Shown: in pieces, positions 41,307 to 52,184 of the stretch
How positions within the stretch are numbered: the stretch's first letter is position 1
How the letters are laid out: every line of letters starts with the position of its first letter
Origin: Petunia secreta
Taxonomy: Eukaryota; Streptophyta; Magnoliopsida; Solanales; Solanaceae
NCBI GenBank assembly: GCA_029990175.1
Contig: JARKIP010000017.1
Span: 17,316,001 to 17,380,000, forward strand
Reading direction: 5' to 3'
Length of the DNA stretch: 64,000 nucleotides
Program-made: the position numbers and the translations under genes
Notes under the pieces: generated by a model
Told to the model about the DNA's origin: nothing
Databases searched by the model: none
Seen by the model: only the letters and a program-made list of their open reading frames with translations

Positions 41307-42740
41307 TAAAAAAATCATAGGCAGTTGTTTCGAGAGTTAGGACTCCGATAGGCGTGCCGACAGTTTTAAAAGCTCCCGTAGGATCCATTATGGCATGTCC
41401 GTAAAATTTGAGCTGATTCGCACCTCGTTTGGTATGATTTTTAAGAAGGTTTCCGTTTTAGTTGTCGATAAAGCTTAAAAGAGGTTTTCGAGCTCGATTT
41501 GAGTAAATAAACTCCGACTTGAAATCCGAAAGTTGTGTTAGGTTCGTATGGTCATTTGTGACCTATAGCAGATTTTGGAAGTATTTTCCGAGAATGTTCG
41601 GTCAGTTTCGCTAAAATTCCGAAAGTTAAGAAATCAACTTCTTTCTGTGGGAGTCGTATCTTGAGTTCTAGAGATCCAATTCGAGTTCCGTCTTCACGAG
41701 TATGTCACACAAGTCTTGTATGATTTGTGAGAAAAAATTGAGGTCATTCCAAGTCCTGTGGGGTCCTGTTTGGACCTAAAATGCAGATCAGCTGTTGCTG
41801 GTGCATTTGTTTTATTATTGTAGCAGCTTTTTAAACATAGTACATCCGACCTTTTGAGCTCATTGCGGATTTAACTAAAGGTTCACTCAATCCAAGGCAA
41901 ATTTTAAGTATTAATTCATCCAAAATCATCAGATATCAATCCTATAACAGTTAATTGCGTTAATTCATGATTCTTAGCTAGAATTTCTTGAATTGAATTG
42001 AAAAATTGAGTTAGGACCCTAAAATTTATGAAATTAGGGAATTTATTGAAATTGAATCCGAATATGAAAACCAATGATACCATTAGACTCAAGGAATTAT
42101 GAGGGGTCCGAAAACTTTAAATAATCATATTTTTGGTAATTTTTTTCTTTCTCTCTCAAAATGTTAAATAATCATTTTGTTAGGCGCTTATATATGCATT
42201 TGAACTTACTTTGACTCAGAGAGGGATATTTCTCAGGGACGTTGGGAAAAAAAGGAGGTTGCAGAATAGCATTATTGACCGAGGACTAGAGGTAAGGTAA
42301 TTTTATCCACTTCTTTGACGTCCTTTGGCCTTCTGGATAATTTATTCATATGTTATTTACGTGAATAGCTGTCGAAAGGGCGTACTTATTATACCACAAC
42401 CTTGTTATATATTTTCTAGTTATGTTTATTGATTTCTGGGCTGTTATATTTTCTGAGGGCAGGAGGATTCTGCCCTAGGAGCAGAAGGATTCCACTCCAA
42501 TCATCATATTGAGGGTAGGAGGATTCCGTCCTAGGAGCAGGAGGATTCCGGTCCTTGCATTACATTAAGGGTAGGAGGATTTCGCTCCTAGGTGCTGGAG
42601 GATTCCGCTCCTAGACAATTTACTTCTTAGTCTTCACCTTTATGTCTTCTGTTCTTACCTATTTAGTTTGGACATTGCTTTAGAATTATATGGATGTTTT
42701 GATTTTATGCGTATTTTTCTAAGATTTTGTTATTTTTTCT
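41307..42740 (+). repeat. 3' LTR (partial or diverged) of the chromovirus
   Basis: Its first 450 bases follow the reverse complement of 2350-2810. Shared phrases are AGGACTCCGATNGGCGTGCC, AAATTTGAGCTNAATC-GCCTCGTTTGGTA, CGAAATCCGAAAGT and GGAATTCG-ATCTTGAGTT-like stretches. The start TAAAAAAATCATAGG has lost the expected TG. The later part has its own repeat block at 42464-42612. The right end is unclear. Confidence 0.7.
42464..42612. repeat. Short repeats of a GGAGGATTCCGCTCCTAG motif
   Basis: Six to seven copies of AGGAGGATTCCG or AGGATTCTGCCC are interleaved with CTAGGAGC. Neighbouring copies are partly complementary, so the block could fold into short hairpins. It lies in the same relative part of the LTR as the minisatellites of the 282-8311 element. 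Confidence 0.75.
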
Positions 42741-42742
42741 AG

Positions 42743-42860
42743 CCGAGGGTCTTCGGAAACAGCCTCTCCACCTTGGTGGGGGTAAGATCTGCGTACATCT
42801 CACCCTCCCCAGACCCTACCTGTGGAATATACTGAGTATGTTGTTGTTGTTGCTGTAGTT
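42743..42860 (+). mobile_element. Au-like SINE 3' part with GTT tail
   Basis: The phrases AAACAGCCTCTCCACC, GGTAAGATCTGCGTACATCT, ACCCTCCCCAGACCCTACCT and a final TATGTTGTTGTTGTTGCTG are characteristic of a very common Solanaceae short repeat that I recognise as Au-like SINE sequence. The 5' pol III promoter part is not clear. Confidence 0.6.
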
Positions 42861-44045
42861 TCCCATGCTTGTAACTCTACTATGTATTTCCATTTCTTTT
42901 TAACACCAATGCACTAAAAGTTGTGGAGTTTTGGTGGACTATGTTGGGGGAAAATGAAATACTGGAGTTAAAACAACCAAACTATCTAAGAATCTTGTCG
43001 GCTGCCCTATAACAAATTTCGTTGTTGAAAATTCATGACCTGAAATCATGTGGAAGTCTAATTCCCTTCTGCACTAAATAATTAGTTTTTGCATTGATGG
43101 GCATTTGCATGGTTAGTCTCCCTAACTCATACACATCATTTGTAACTTTTGTTTAAATTTCAAAAATATGGGGCAAAATTACGTCAAACTCTAACTAGGG
43201 CCAGCAATTTTCTGCTTGACAATTAGGAGGAGCTAAAGATTAGCTAACAACTTATCAATTGTAGAACAGAGGATAATTTTCACATAAAAAAGGAACACTA
43301 ACATATATAGTAGTCCTTTGTCTCCGAGGCACAGTTTGTCATATAGAAATTTATTGGTATTTTGTTATGTTGTGGTTGAGCAAGTTACTTGTCTTAATCG
43401 CTAAACATTCTTAAGTCGCACAAGATTAGATTATTCTGGTAATATGAGATGTTTTGTTGCTCAAATGTTCTGGTGTTGGTTGACCTGTCAAGTTTATGAG
43501 GATATTCGATTCTGCATATTTTGATACATACTGTAGTCTGTAGGTCCCTCTGAAATTTTGATGATGAGGCTCGTTCGTGAGAAGTCAGAACTTTTCCCCT
43601 GTTATTCTTCTATACTTATGCAGTATCAAGATGGCTCCTTTCTGGCTTAACGTCTTGGGAATCACAGTCAGTCTCTCTTATATGGAAGAACCTAATTAGA
43701 GAATCAAAGAAAGAGTTTAGGAAAATCAAATAAAGTGACAAAGGAGGCTCGTTGTATGTATATATGGGGAAGTTATGGTTTATATTTGACATGGTATAAA
43801 TTCTGATGTATTCGAAATCTTTTAAATTTCTTATATACTTATGGTGTAAAGAAAGTGTATTATGATTCTTCATAATTTATAAATTGTTTTATGGTATCGT
43901 TCAATTAAATATGTTGGTGCTTCTTATTATTAGCATACTTCAATAGATTTAAAACTTATTGAATGTAATAGTTGAATTGTAATTCATGTTATTACATATG
44001 TATTGGATGTAACATAATTTTATAAAGTAAAAACAAACTTTCCAA
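42861..44045. other. AT-rich intergenic sequence
   Basis: No frame, repeat relation or known element end is supported in this 1.2 kb. Confidence 0.4.
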
Positions 44046-44049
44046 GGTT

Positions 44050-44299
44050 ATTATCCCCCGAACATGGTCAAAAGTTGCGGAGGTTAAAACCCCCATAATA
44101 TAGTTGCTTTTGATTGATTGATTGATGGGGTTTAAATAGCGGAGGTTCAAAAGTGCAGCAAACAGCTTGCGGCAAACGTATCTGCGGGAGTTTCAAAAAC
44201 CTCTGTGACATCAAATTAGGGGGAGGGGGCGGGGGGGCGGGTTTCAACCTCTGCAATTTACAAATTTAACCTCTACAATTTGAGTATTTTTTTGTAGTG
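44050..44299. mobile_element. Terminal fragment of a CACTA-type DNA transposon
   Basis: The stretch ends TTTTTTTGTAGTG at 44299, the reverse complement of the CACTACAAAAAAA terminus of CACTA elements. Before it, short subterminal motifs recur in both directions (GCGGAGGTT, ACCTCTGCAATTT, ACCTCTACAATTT), as is usual for binding sites of the CACTA transposase. No matching left terminus is in the window. Confidence 0.6.
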
Positions 44300-44399
44300 A
44301 TAAATGATTTGATATATTGGGATCTCAATGTGTTAGCAGAATTCAGCATCTGCCTCCCATTTTGATACTGGCAGATTTTTCTTTTAATTGAAGATAATA

Positions 44400-44985
44400 T
44401 TTAACCACGGTCATATTTAGCCACGGTTGACCGTGGTTAACTTAAATCAATACTCCTTCCATCACACTTTATGTGGCACCATTTGATCGAACATGGAGTT
44501 TAAGAAATAGAGATTGACCTTGGAAAATTTTAAATTTACCCTTGAAAAAGTAAGAGAGAGAAGATTGGAATAATTAAAAAGTTGTTGGTAGCTTTTAAAG
44601 TAAATAGGATCCAACAAGGTAATATAGAGATAGTGCATTAAATAAGTTGCCTAATAAAGAATTGTGACATTCTTTTTAGGACAGACTAAACAAGAAATTG
44701 TGCCACATAAATTGGAACGGAGAGAGTAATTACTAATTACCTATGGTTATTGCATGACAATTAAATCATGGGTATAATTTCACTTTTACTTGATAATAAT
44801 TAGGATGAAGGACTGCGACTAAATGGAACGTCAACTGTGGCTAGTCAATTGTTACCACGGACAACAAAACCGTGGCAAAAATAATTGCAACGTCCCTTCC
44901 TGCCATGGCTTAACTGTGGCTAACCTAAAGTGGTAATATTTCATTAGCCACGGTTTTCGAGCTCATTAGCTATGGTTTGTGCGTG
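44400..44985. repeat. Cluster of CCACGGTT / AACCGTGG motifs
   Basis: At least ten variants of (T)AGCCACGGTT or its complement lie at 44404-44442 and 44826-44980, on both sides of the MITE at 44453-44726. Such clustered, bidirectional 10-mers look like subterminal repeats of a second CACTA family. No terminus was found. Confidence 0.5.
44453..44726. mobile_element. Stowaway-like MITE with TA duplication
   Basis: Left end CTCCTTCCATCACACTTTATGTGGCA and right end (reverse complement) CTCTCTCCGTTCCAATTTATGTGGCA form imperfect terminal inverted repeats of about 27 bp. A TA lies directly outside on each side (44451-44452, 44727-44728), the Tc1/mariner signature. The inside is non-coding, so it would depend on a foreign transposase. 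Confidence 0.85.
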
Positions 44986-45465
44986 TGTAAACCCCCTCCC
45001 CCCCCCCCCCAACCCCTTTTTTGTTTTCAAGCTCATTAGACTAGGAGTTAAGAGTTTTACCCTTACACTTAGTATTATTGCACATATCATTAGGGAGTGT
45101 TACCAAATTCTTACACACGTGCACAAAGGATATAAGCTACAAATACAAAACCCTTACGGGTAAACACAACCTTTCCATCGTATACCACGATGGTATTAAG
45201 TTTTAAAATGATAAATTTAAGACGCCGTAAAAAATGACTTTTAAGCTGATGTAAGTGTATCATGAAAGTAACTCTATTTTAAGAATTTTAGTAGTCCAGT
45301 TGGCTGGCTTTCTAAAGTTTCACCGTGAAGTAATTTTTTAAAGTTATCTCCACTCTTTTGACAGATTCATAATGTTCTCTACTAGGATCGGAGGTTAAAG
45401 CATGGTTGATAGTGAAACTATAACCAAATGATATATAAAATACTTCTTGCTTATTTAGTAAAGTC

Positions 45466-45488
45466 TTTTTTTTTTTTTTTTTTTTTTT
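45466..45488 (-). repeat. Poly(T) run, possible retroposon tail
   Basis: Twenty-three T residues. It could be the reverse-complement poly(A) tail of a small minus-strand retroposon, but no body was identified. Confidence 0.35.
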
Positions 45489-45536
45489 GGAAAGAGTAGG
45501 TGTGCGCTTACTTGGTAGAGAACTTTTCATTCATTC

Positions 45537-45550
45537 GAGCTAACAAGGGT
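45537..45550. repeat. LINE target-site duplication, left copy
   Basis: GAGCTAACAAGGGT here is identical to 50772-50785 after the poly(A). It defines the 5' edge of the LINE. Confidence 0.95.
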
Positions 45551-46210
45551 AACACCAGCTTGCAGCCAGTACCATCGTACAGTCATTACAACCCCAGACC
45601 TGCACAAGCAAACTATGGAGCACCAATGACCTTTCCATTCCTACTATTTCCAAGTGCTTACCAGCATCCAAACAACCCACTACCTCCTCCTGTTTTCAAC
45701 ACACCACCACCACTAATATACAACCCACCACCACCACTGACTCAAAATATACAGGAACTGAGGGCTCCATGGATCAACCCAACCCCACCACCACCACAAG
45801 TTCCCACACCAGATCTGGAACTATCATTAGCTCCACCATCGCCGACCCCATCGCTGAACCAACAGTTGAGAAACTTCTTTCCATTAACTTCAATGCCACC
45901 AAAACAGCGTGTGGATAAAAAACTGACCTTGGCACAATTTGAATCTCTCCTAACAAAAAAAACTCACCGACACACTACAAGAACTGGTAAACAACCAAGG
46001 TGGTACGGAGGAAGAACTACAACATCTAGAACTGCAGGTGCAGCTGGATCAGGGAACCACATTACATGTCCCATTAGCCCCATTCACTATACTCCCACTC
46101 AGGCCCTCAAAAGCTACTCAGCTCTCATCCCAACAACCCCACCAAACAGCAAAGGAAAGGAACAATTAGTCCCGGATATAGACAACCAGATCCCTTACAT
46201 AACCGAGTAG
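45551..46210 (+). pseudogene. LINE ORF1 remnant, proline-rich
   Basis: The frame is open through the element edge from host sequence. The LINE-coded part starts TSLQPVPSYSHYNPRPAQAN and is very rich in Pro, Thr and Ser, with PPPPQVPTPDLELSLAPP and SMPPKQRVDKKLTLAQFESL. The usual N-terminal RNA-binding domain and zinc knuckle of plant L1 ORF1 are lost by truncation. The 17 codons before 45551 belong to the flank. The product would coat element RNA. Confidence 0.65.
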
Positions 46211-46556
46211 GAATGCAAAATGAATTTGGAGCAGCGGTCGAAAGGTTGTCTTTCAACAGAGTCAGAAAAATACGAGGGGATAACAATAGACTCATAAAGA
46301 TGCAGGTGGAATACACCATCTATTTACCAGAAATGTCTGCCTAAGATCGATGGTGTATTGGTCAAGAGACGTCTTGAAGACAGCGGTGTGTATCAAATAC
46401 TACCCCTATCAAAAGAGATATGCAGCGGTGCTTATTCCTACCTTAACTCGAATGGCGCAGGAGAACAGGCTGATGAATGTCTTCAACGATGTGAACTCGC
46501 GCCTAACATTGTTGATGAACTCTGAGGATTATGCTGACAACTTTGGTGCTTCTATT

Positions 46557-47368
46557 ATGTCGTTGATCTTTTGGAACTGTCGTGGTGCCTGCAGCCGCCA
46601 CTTTATGACTAATGTAAAACAATTACTCAACTGGACTAAACCTGCTATCTTGGCCTTAACAGAAACAAGAAAACCGGATCACCACGGACTGATGACAGAG
46701 CTAGGTTACGATGATTTAGTGGAGGTGCAGGCTACTGGGTTATCAGGTGGGATGGTTCTTCAAGGACCTCTAATCACGAGATCCATGTTATGGTGGAGGT
46801 AGGCCGACTACCTTCCTTTAGACTTACTATTATATATGCTAGTACTAACTTCAATAATAGACTGGAGCTATGGGAAACGCTTAAAAATATTCAACTATGC
46901 AACCCAAAACCATGGTTAATATGTGGAGATTTCAATGAAGTTACCAATGCTAACGAAAAATTTGGGGGGAATCCGGTAAACTATAACCGTATGGCTTCTT
47001 TTCTTGATTGCATTAATAATATTGGCTTGATAGACCTAGGGTTTACAGGACCGAGGTTTACTTGGACATATAAGAGAAAGAAAAGGCGCACGGTTATATA
47101 TGAAAGACTAGACAGATTTATGGGCACGGATGAGTGGCTTAAAATATTTCCATATGCTTTGGTTAAACATCTGCCACGTAGCCACTCTGACCACTGTCCT
47201 CTTCTTTTAAACTGGAACCGTGACTATGCAGGACCTTCAACGACTTTTAAATTCGAAACTATGTGGATGTCGAGTCCTCAATTTATTAATATAGTAAACT
47301 CGACGTGGCATCACCACAATATTTATAATACTTCCTTAGAGGAATTTATTCCACTTGTTTCAAATTAG
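46557..47368 (+). pseudogene. LINE ORF2, apurinic-type endonuclease domain
   Basis: The ATG at 46557 opens MSLIFWNCRGA, a typical plant L1 ORF2 start. Catalytic motifs are in order: the Asn of FWNCRGA, LTETR with the metal-binding glutamate, ICGDFNEV (46920-46945) with Asp and Asn, and RSHSDHCPLL (about 47180-47210) with the final Asp-His. One frameshift lies at about 46755-46790. The domain nicks target DNA at T-rich sites, which agrees with the insertion behind a T-rich stretch. Confidence 0.88.
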
Positions 47369-48795
47369 AGCAAAAACCAGTTCGGGAATATATTTAAAAA
47401 TAAACGTAAAATATTAGCTAGAATAGAAAGCCTCCAGAATATGTCTCCTCATTCCAAACAAGATTTTCACTTGGAATTAGAAGAAACCTTAACCTCACAA
47501 TTCAACCAAATTTTGAAATCGGAAGAGGAATTTTGGAAGCTTAAATCCAGAGTACAATGGCTAGCTGATGGTGACCGCAATACAAAGTTCTACCAGTTAT
47601 CCACTAACCAAAGGCACCGCCGAAACCGTATAATGGGATTAAGCAATGATGTAAGGGAATGGATACACGACCCAACAGATCTCAATGCTTTAGTCATTGC
47701 CTATTTCCAGCAAATATACCAGACAGAGCTTACTACTAGTTGCTGGAAGATTGCTCATATAGTCACCAACTCTTTATCTACAACAGAGAAGTGCATGCTA
47801 ACCCATACTTTAATGGAATCAGAAATCAATTTAGCTGTTAATTCCTTCCAACCTCTGAAAGCCCTTGGACCTGATGGTCTTCACCCGGTATTTTTCCAAA
47901 AATATTGGTCGGCTACTAAATTCTCCATCATTGAAATTTGTAATAGAGTTTTCGAGTACGGCTCTCTTCCTCCAGGCTTAAATGACACCTACATAACTCT
48001 AATTCCTAAGGTCAAATGCCCCGAATACATCACTCAATACAGACCTATAAGTCTCTGTAACACTATTTACAAAATCATAACTAAAATTCTTGTTAATCGA
48101 ATACGGCCATTTCTTAACACCATTATTAGCCCAATGGAAACTAGTTTCATCCCTGGTAGAAGAGCTGTTGATAATGCCATCATTGTCCAAGAAGCAATTT
48201 TAGCTGTTAAGAAGACCAAAGGATATAAAAGTAAGATGCATATTAAAATAGATTTAGAAAAAGCTTTTGATAGAATGGAATAGTCATTTGTAAAGCATTC
48301 GCTAGAAAGTTTTGGCTTTTCCAATTCCACCATCTCGCTTATCATGTCATGTATTTCTTCATCCCGAATATCCATTCTAATTAACGGGCGACCAACACCC
48401 TTTTTCTCTCCTTCAAGAGGAATTCGCCAAGGGGACCCATTATCACCCTACATTTTTATTATTTGTATGGAACATCTAACTAGAATGATTAATACGGAAG
48501 TTACTAAATCTCTATGGAAACCGATCAAAATAGCAAGATCAGGGCCTCACCTGTCTCATCTACTATTTGCAGATGCTTAGTCCTTTTCGGGGAAGCAACT
48601 CAGGAAACTGCTGAATCCATTAAAAATGTCCTGAATAAATTTGGGGTTCTTTCAGGGCAGAAAATTAACATTAGTAAAAGCCGTATTATTTTCTCTCAAA
48701 ATGCACATGACAACATGAAACAAGCAGTCACTCATATCCTGAATATCAGAGAAGCTAACTCGTGGGAAATATTTGGGATTCCCTATTACCAACAC
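47369..48795 (+). pseudogene. LINE ORF2, reverse transcriptase domain (catalytic box damaged)
   Basis: The same frame resumes after a TAG at 47366-47368. RT motifs are LKALGPDGLHPVFFQKYW, TYITLIPKVKCPEYITQYRP, FIPGRRAVDNAII and KIDLEKAFDRME, followed by a TAG at 48281-48283, then GIRQGDPLSPYIFIICMEHL. At the catalytic FADD box the sequence reads LLFADA then TAG (48566-48580). The reading continues in a shifted frame (VLFGEATQETAESIKNVLNK) and returns to the first frame at about 48775. The last catalytic aspartate is therefore lost. Confidence 0.88.
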
Positions 48796-50725
48796 TACTC
48801 CTAGCATCAGAGACTATCAATTCCTACTTGATAACATGCATAACCGACTAAAAGGCTGGAAAACTTCTCTCCTATACTTGGAAGGATGTACTAATCTAGC
48901 AAAAGCAACGTTATCAGTCATTCCAACCTATGTAATGAAAAACAACTATCTTCTTGTGGCAGTTACAGATAGGATTGATAGAGCCACTAGAAACTTCATT
49001 TGGGGATCTACGATCACCAAAAGGAAAATCCATCTAGTTAACTGGGATACCATTACTCATGATAAAATGAAAGGTGGCTTAGGCATAACTAAAGCAGCTT
49101 ACAAAAATAGGAAACTATTGACTAGGCTAGCTTGGCGCCATCAAACGAACCCCGCTTCACTCTGGAGTAGAATGTTGCAAGGTAAATATAACAGTAATAA
49201 CAGGAATATTAATCTAGTCAAGACGCGACCTACTAATTCTTTCATTTGGAAAAGTCTAATTCAAGGCAACAAATTGTGTTCAAAAGGGACTATATGGAAT
49301 GTAGGGTCCGAAAAGCGCATAAGACTGTGGGAGGATAGATGGATCAACCATGACCATAGTCTTAGAAGTCTAATTCAGGGGCCCCTGACTAAAAATACAG
49401 AATTTCAGCTGGTTGCAGATGTCATCCAAAACGGCAATTGGAATCTAAATGATATAGAATTTGAACTCCCTACCACAGTTCGTGACTTAATTTATAACAC
49501 TCACCTAAACGAAAGTGTAGAGGACTCTTTCCAATGGGGCCACTCTGAAACCGGTCAGTTCACTTCAGCTTCTTTTAATAAATTTAACCCTGTATTAAAT
49601 GAGGATAGAAAACCCAAATTTGGTCACCAATGGGTCTGGAAAGTCAATACTATGCCTAAAATTAAGAGTTTTCTATGGTTAGTTGTTTTAGAGAAACTCC
49701 CTACAGCAATGGAACTTGCTAAAAGGAAAATTATCCCTTGTAGTAGTTGCGAAACTTGCCCTGATATGGTTGAATCGATAGATCATATCTTCATGCATTG
49801 CCCAGCTTCGGACAAAATTTGGGAAAGCTACCCCAATATTGTAAGACCGACAGAAAATTTTATAGAATGGCTAAGGCTAGCCTGTACAACTAATATTTGC
49901 TCCATAACTTGTGGTACTCTGATTATCCCGTCCGATACTATCATCTCAATCATGTGTTGGTTAACGTGGAAAAATAGGAACACTTTATTATTTGACCAAC
50001 ATAATTATACCAATAAGGAGAATCTGGCTAGTCAACTAGCTATTGAATATATTACTATAGGCAAAAATCAAAGCACAAATGCCCCCCCCCCCCCCCCCCG
50101 TAACAGAACTCGAGCCCACTCTAAATGGCTACCCCCTGATAAAGGACACTGTAAATTAAACATTGACGGTGCTTTTAACCCCTCAACTAATACAGGAGCC
50201 GCCGATGGGGTGTTTAGAAATTGTGAGGTCCAATGGATAATAGGTTTCATAAAAAAATTTCCTTCACCCAGTGCTATTTATAGTGAACTTATTGTTCTGC
50301 AGGAAGGGCTTAAACTAGCCAAAAGCAGGGGTCTAACCCCACTGATCATTGAAACTAATTCACATGTATTATTAAACAATATGAATATTGCTAGCAAATT
50401 ATACTCACTACTGTTTAATGATTGCAGGTTTTTGATGGAGGAGATGGGGCCGGTTCAGTTGGTCCATGTATTCCGGGAAGGAAATAGTCTAGCAGACTAT
50501 CTGGCTCGTCATGGGAGCTCCACAAACAAGTCCAACAATGTTAAGCACTATGTTAATCCTATTATGTCATGTTTGTATTTGGTTGAGAAAGACAAGTATG
50601 GCATATCTATTGCTATACCTGACCAACCTTATGTTAATATTCCTATGTTGTGTAATGAAGATAATGTCAGGAATGGCACTACTGTTGCTAATCCTGAACA
50701 AGCATGTAATGCTCCTGTTAAGTAA
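48773..50725 (+). pseudogene. LINE ORF2, C-terminal region with zinc finger and RNase H
   Basis: A frame of 650 codons is open to the natural stop at 50725. It starts at the thumb (FLLDNMHNRLKGWKTSLL, NFIWGS, HLVNWDTITHDKMKGGLGI). The zf-RVT finger is CSSCETCPDMVESIDHIFMH with CPASDKIW (about 49736-49830). After a proline run from a poly(C) tract comes an RNase H: CKLNIDGAFNPSTNTGAADG, SAIYSELIVLQEGLKLAKSR, LIIETNS and VFREGNSLADYLARHGS. The usual DGA, E, D and H/D residues are mostly present, with Asn in place of Asp in ETNS. It is part of ORF2 and not a separate gene. Confidence 0.88.
50082..50099 (+). repeat. Poly(C) tract inside LINE ORF2
   Basis: An uninterrupted run of about 18 C codes for a short proline stretch between the zinc finger and the RNase H. 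Such runs change length easily, so the frame here may vary between copies or be a sequencing artefact. Confidence 0.8.
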
Positions 50726-50771
50726 TGAATGCTAGTAAAGCTTTTAGTATAAAAAAAAAAAAAAAAAAAAA

Positions 50772-50785
50772 GAGCTAACAAGGGT
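50772..50785. repeat. LINE target-site duplication, right copy
   Basis: GAGCTAACAAGGGT directly follows the poly(A) and is identical to 45537-45550. Confidence 0.95.
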
Positions 50786-51984
50786 CGCGTCGGAAATATC
50801 TGCCTTGTTATCAAGAAGGCATGCAGCTAAGAAGAAACTAAAGACGATAGTTAGGTTAGCTAACCTGTTAGCCACACAGGATTATGGTTGACAATTTTTT
50901 CTTATATTTGTTTTTTTAGCATAAAACTAATAAAATTTTAATGTTTTTTTTTTACATGTGTGGAACATAAACGACGTTTTATTAGAATCGTCTGGCTTCT
51001 AATTATTTAAATAGTTATTGTTAATTAAATGTGAATCTTTTGGAAAAATATTAGATGATCTTTAGAACGTCATTTTTTATTCAGGTGATTAATGTTCTTT
51101 GATACAAATGAGATACGATAAAAGAGCAGCAAGTAAATATTCTGGATTGTCAATGTAAAACACTTCATTATGACTTGTGGACATGAGGAGGTTCTTTTCC
51201 TCCATCTGCTGCGTACAACAAATAGAAGAACATCCGACAGCTAAAATAATAACAAAAGTAATTTTTTTTAATATATTAGTATTAGTATATTAGAATTGGC
51301 TTGTGTTTCGACCAGGAGTAAAACCGTCACTACAATAGTTATCTAGGGGTATAACTGTAATTGCATGTTATCATTAAAGACTTGATGTACACGTGTTCTC
51401 AAGGTTCATCGCGTACTCTCTTTCTCTTGGAAATGAACAGTAAATGACGTTATAAGTAGTACTTTATTTTTCTCTTTCTACTTGTCCTAAAATGCTCTTC
51501 AATCAACTATTGGACTTAATTGTATTTAATATTGACTGCTACATTGCCATTTCTCTATTTCTAATTCCAGAGCATTCTCACTTAATAAACATAATAATAA
51601 TTCTTCCTTTGGGGGTTCTAACAGTCTAATTAGAGATAACTCTTCCTAGGCTCCTCGCTAGCAGTGTATAGCATCAATTTCAATCCCATTTAATTTCAAC
51701 GTAGTCAGTTCTCTATATAACTGTTTCATGTCGTTTTATTCCCTTCTATTTTATGAATTTTGTTGGTTATTTAAATTTAAATTAGACACATGTTATAGAA
51801 GTAATTTAAATAGAAAATAATGACATTTTGATATTTACTTTTAACTTGATTTCAACATAATATATAACTTTCTAGACAATTCTTTTATATAAACTAATAC
51901 TGCAAGATATTTTTCATAAGGAAGAAAAAATATTTTTAGTCAACAATTTAGAAAAAAAAAGTAAAAAGGACTAAGCAGAAACAA
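50786..51984. other. Unique-looking intergenic DNA between LINE and Helitron
   Basis: No gene or element end is supported in this 1.2 kb. It is probably host sequence: the pre-LINE site continues from 45536 into this stretch. Confidence 0.4.
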
Positions 51985-52140
51985 TCTATATATATATATT
52001 AAAAGGAACATAGTAGCCAATTAAAAATAGCCAAGTGGCAAAGTAATAGAAAGCCACTTGGAAATTTTAGGTAAATTAGTTAGTTTTTAGTTAGGTGTAG
52101 TTATTTTAGTTAATTTTGAAATTTGAATTTAAAATCTAAT

Positions 52141-52142
<2 letters not shown>

Positions 52143-52184
<42 letters not shown>
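52143..52184. repeat. (AAT)n microsatellite
   Basis: About 14 uninterrupted AAT units near the 5' end of the Helitron. Confidence 0.9.

Larger units (their letters stand above)
37375..42740 (+). mobile_element. Tekay/Del chromovirus, 5' truncated
   Basis: Zinc knuckle of gag, protease, RT, RNase H, integrase, GPF segment and chromodomain follow each other on the plus strand, then a polypurine tract and a 3' LTR. The protein wording (LVDLGSTYSGVSPYF, GTQPISIPPYRM, VIVFIDDILIY) is typical of the large Tekay/Del family of plants. The 5' LTR and most of gag are missing. Its polypurine tract and the start of its LTR are similar to those of the minus-strand element at 282-8311. Confidence 0.85.
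45551..50771 (+). mobile_element. 5'-truncated L1-type LINE with poly(A) tail
   Basis: The element starts within ORF1, holds ORF2 with endonuclease, reverse transcriptase, zinc finger and RNase H, and ends in a run of A at 50750-50771. A perfect 14-bp target duplication flanks it. The truncation, tail and duplication are the product of target-primed reverse transcription. ORF2 has only a few lesions, so the insertion is fairly young compared with its neighbours. Confidence 0.95.

Noticed and set aside
45500..45550. Apparent start of LINE ORF1 at 45500
   Set aside because: The perfect 14-bp target duplication ends at 45550, so these codons are host flank that happens to be open in the same frame.
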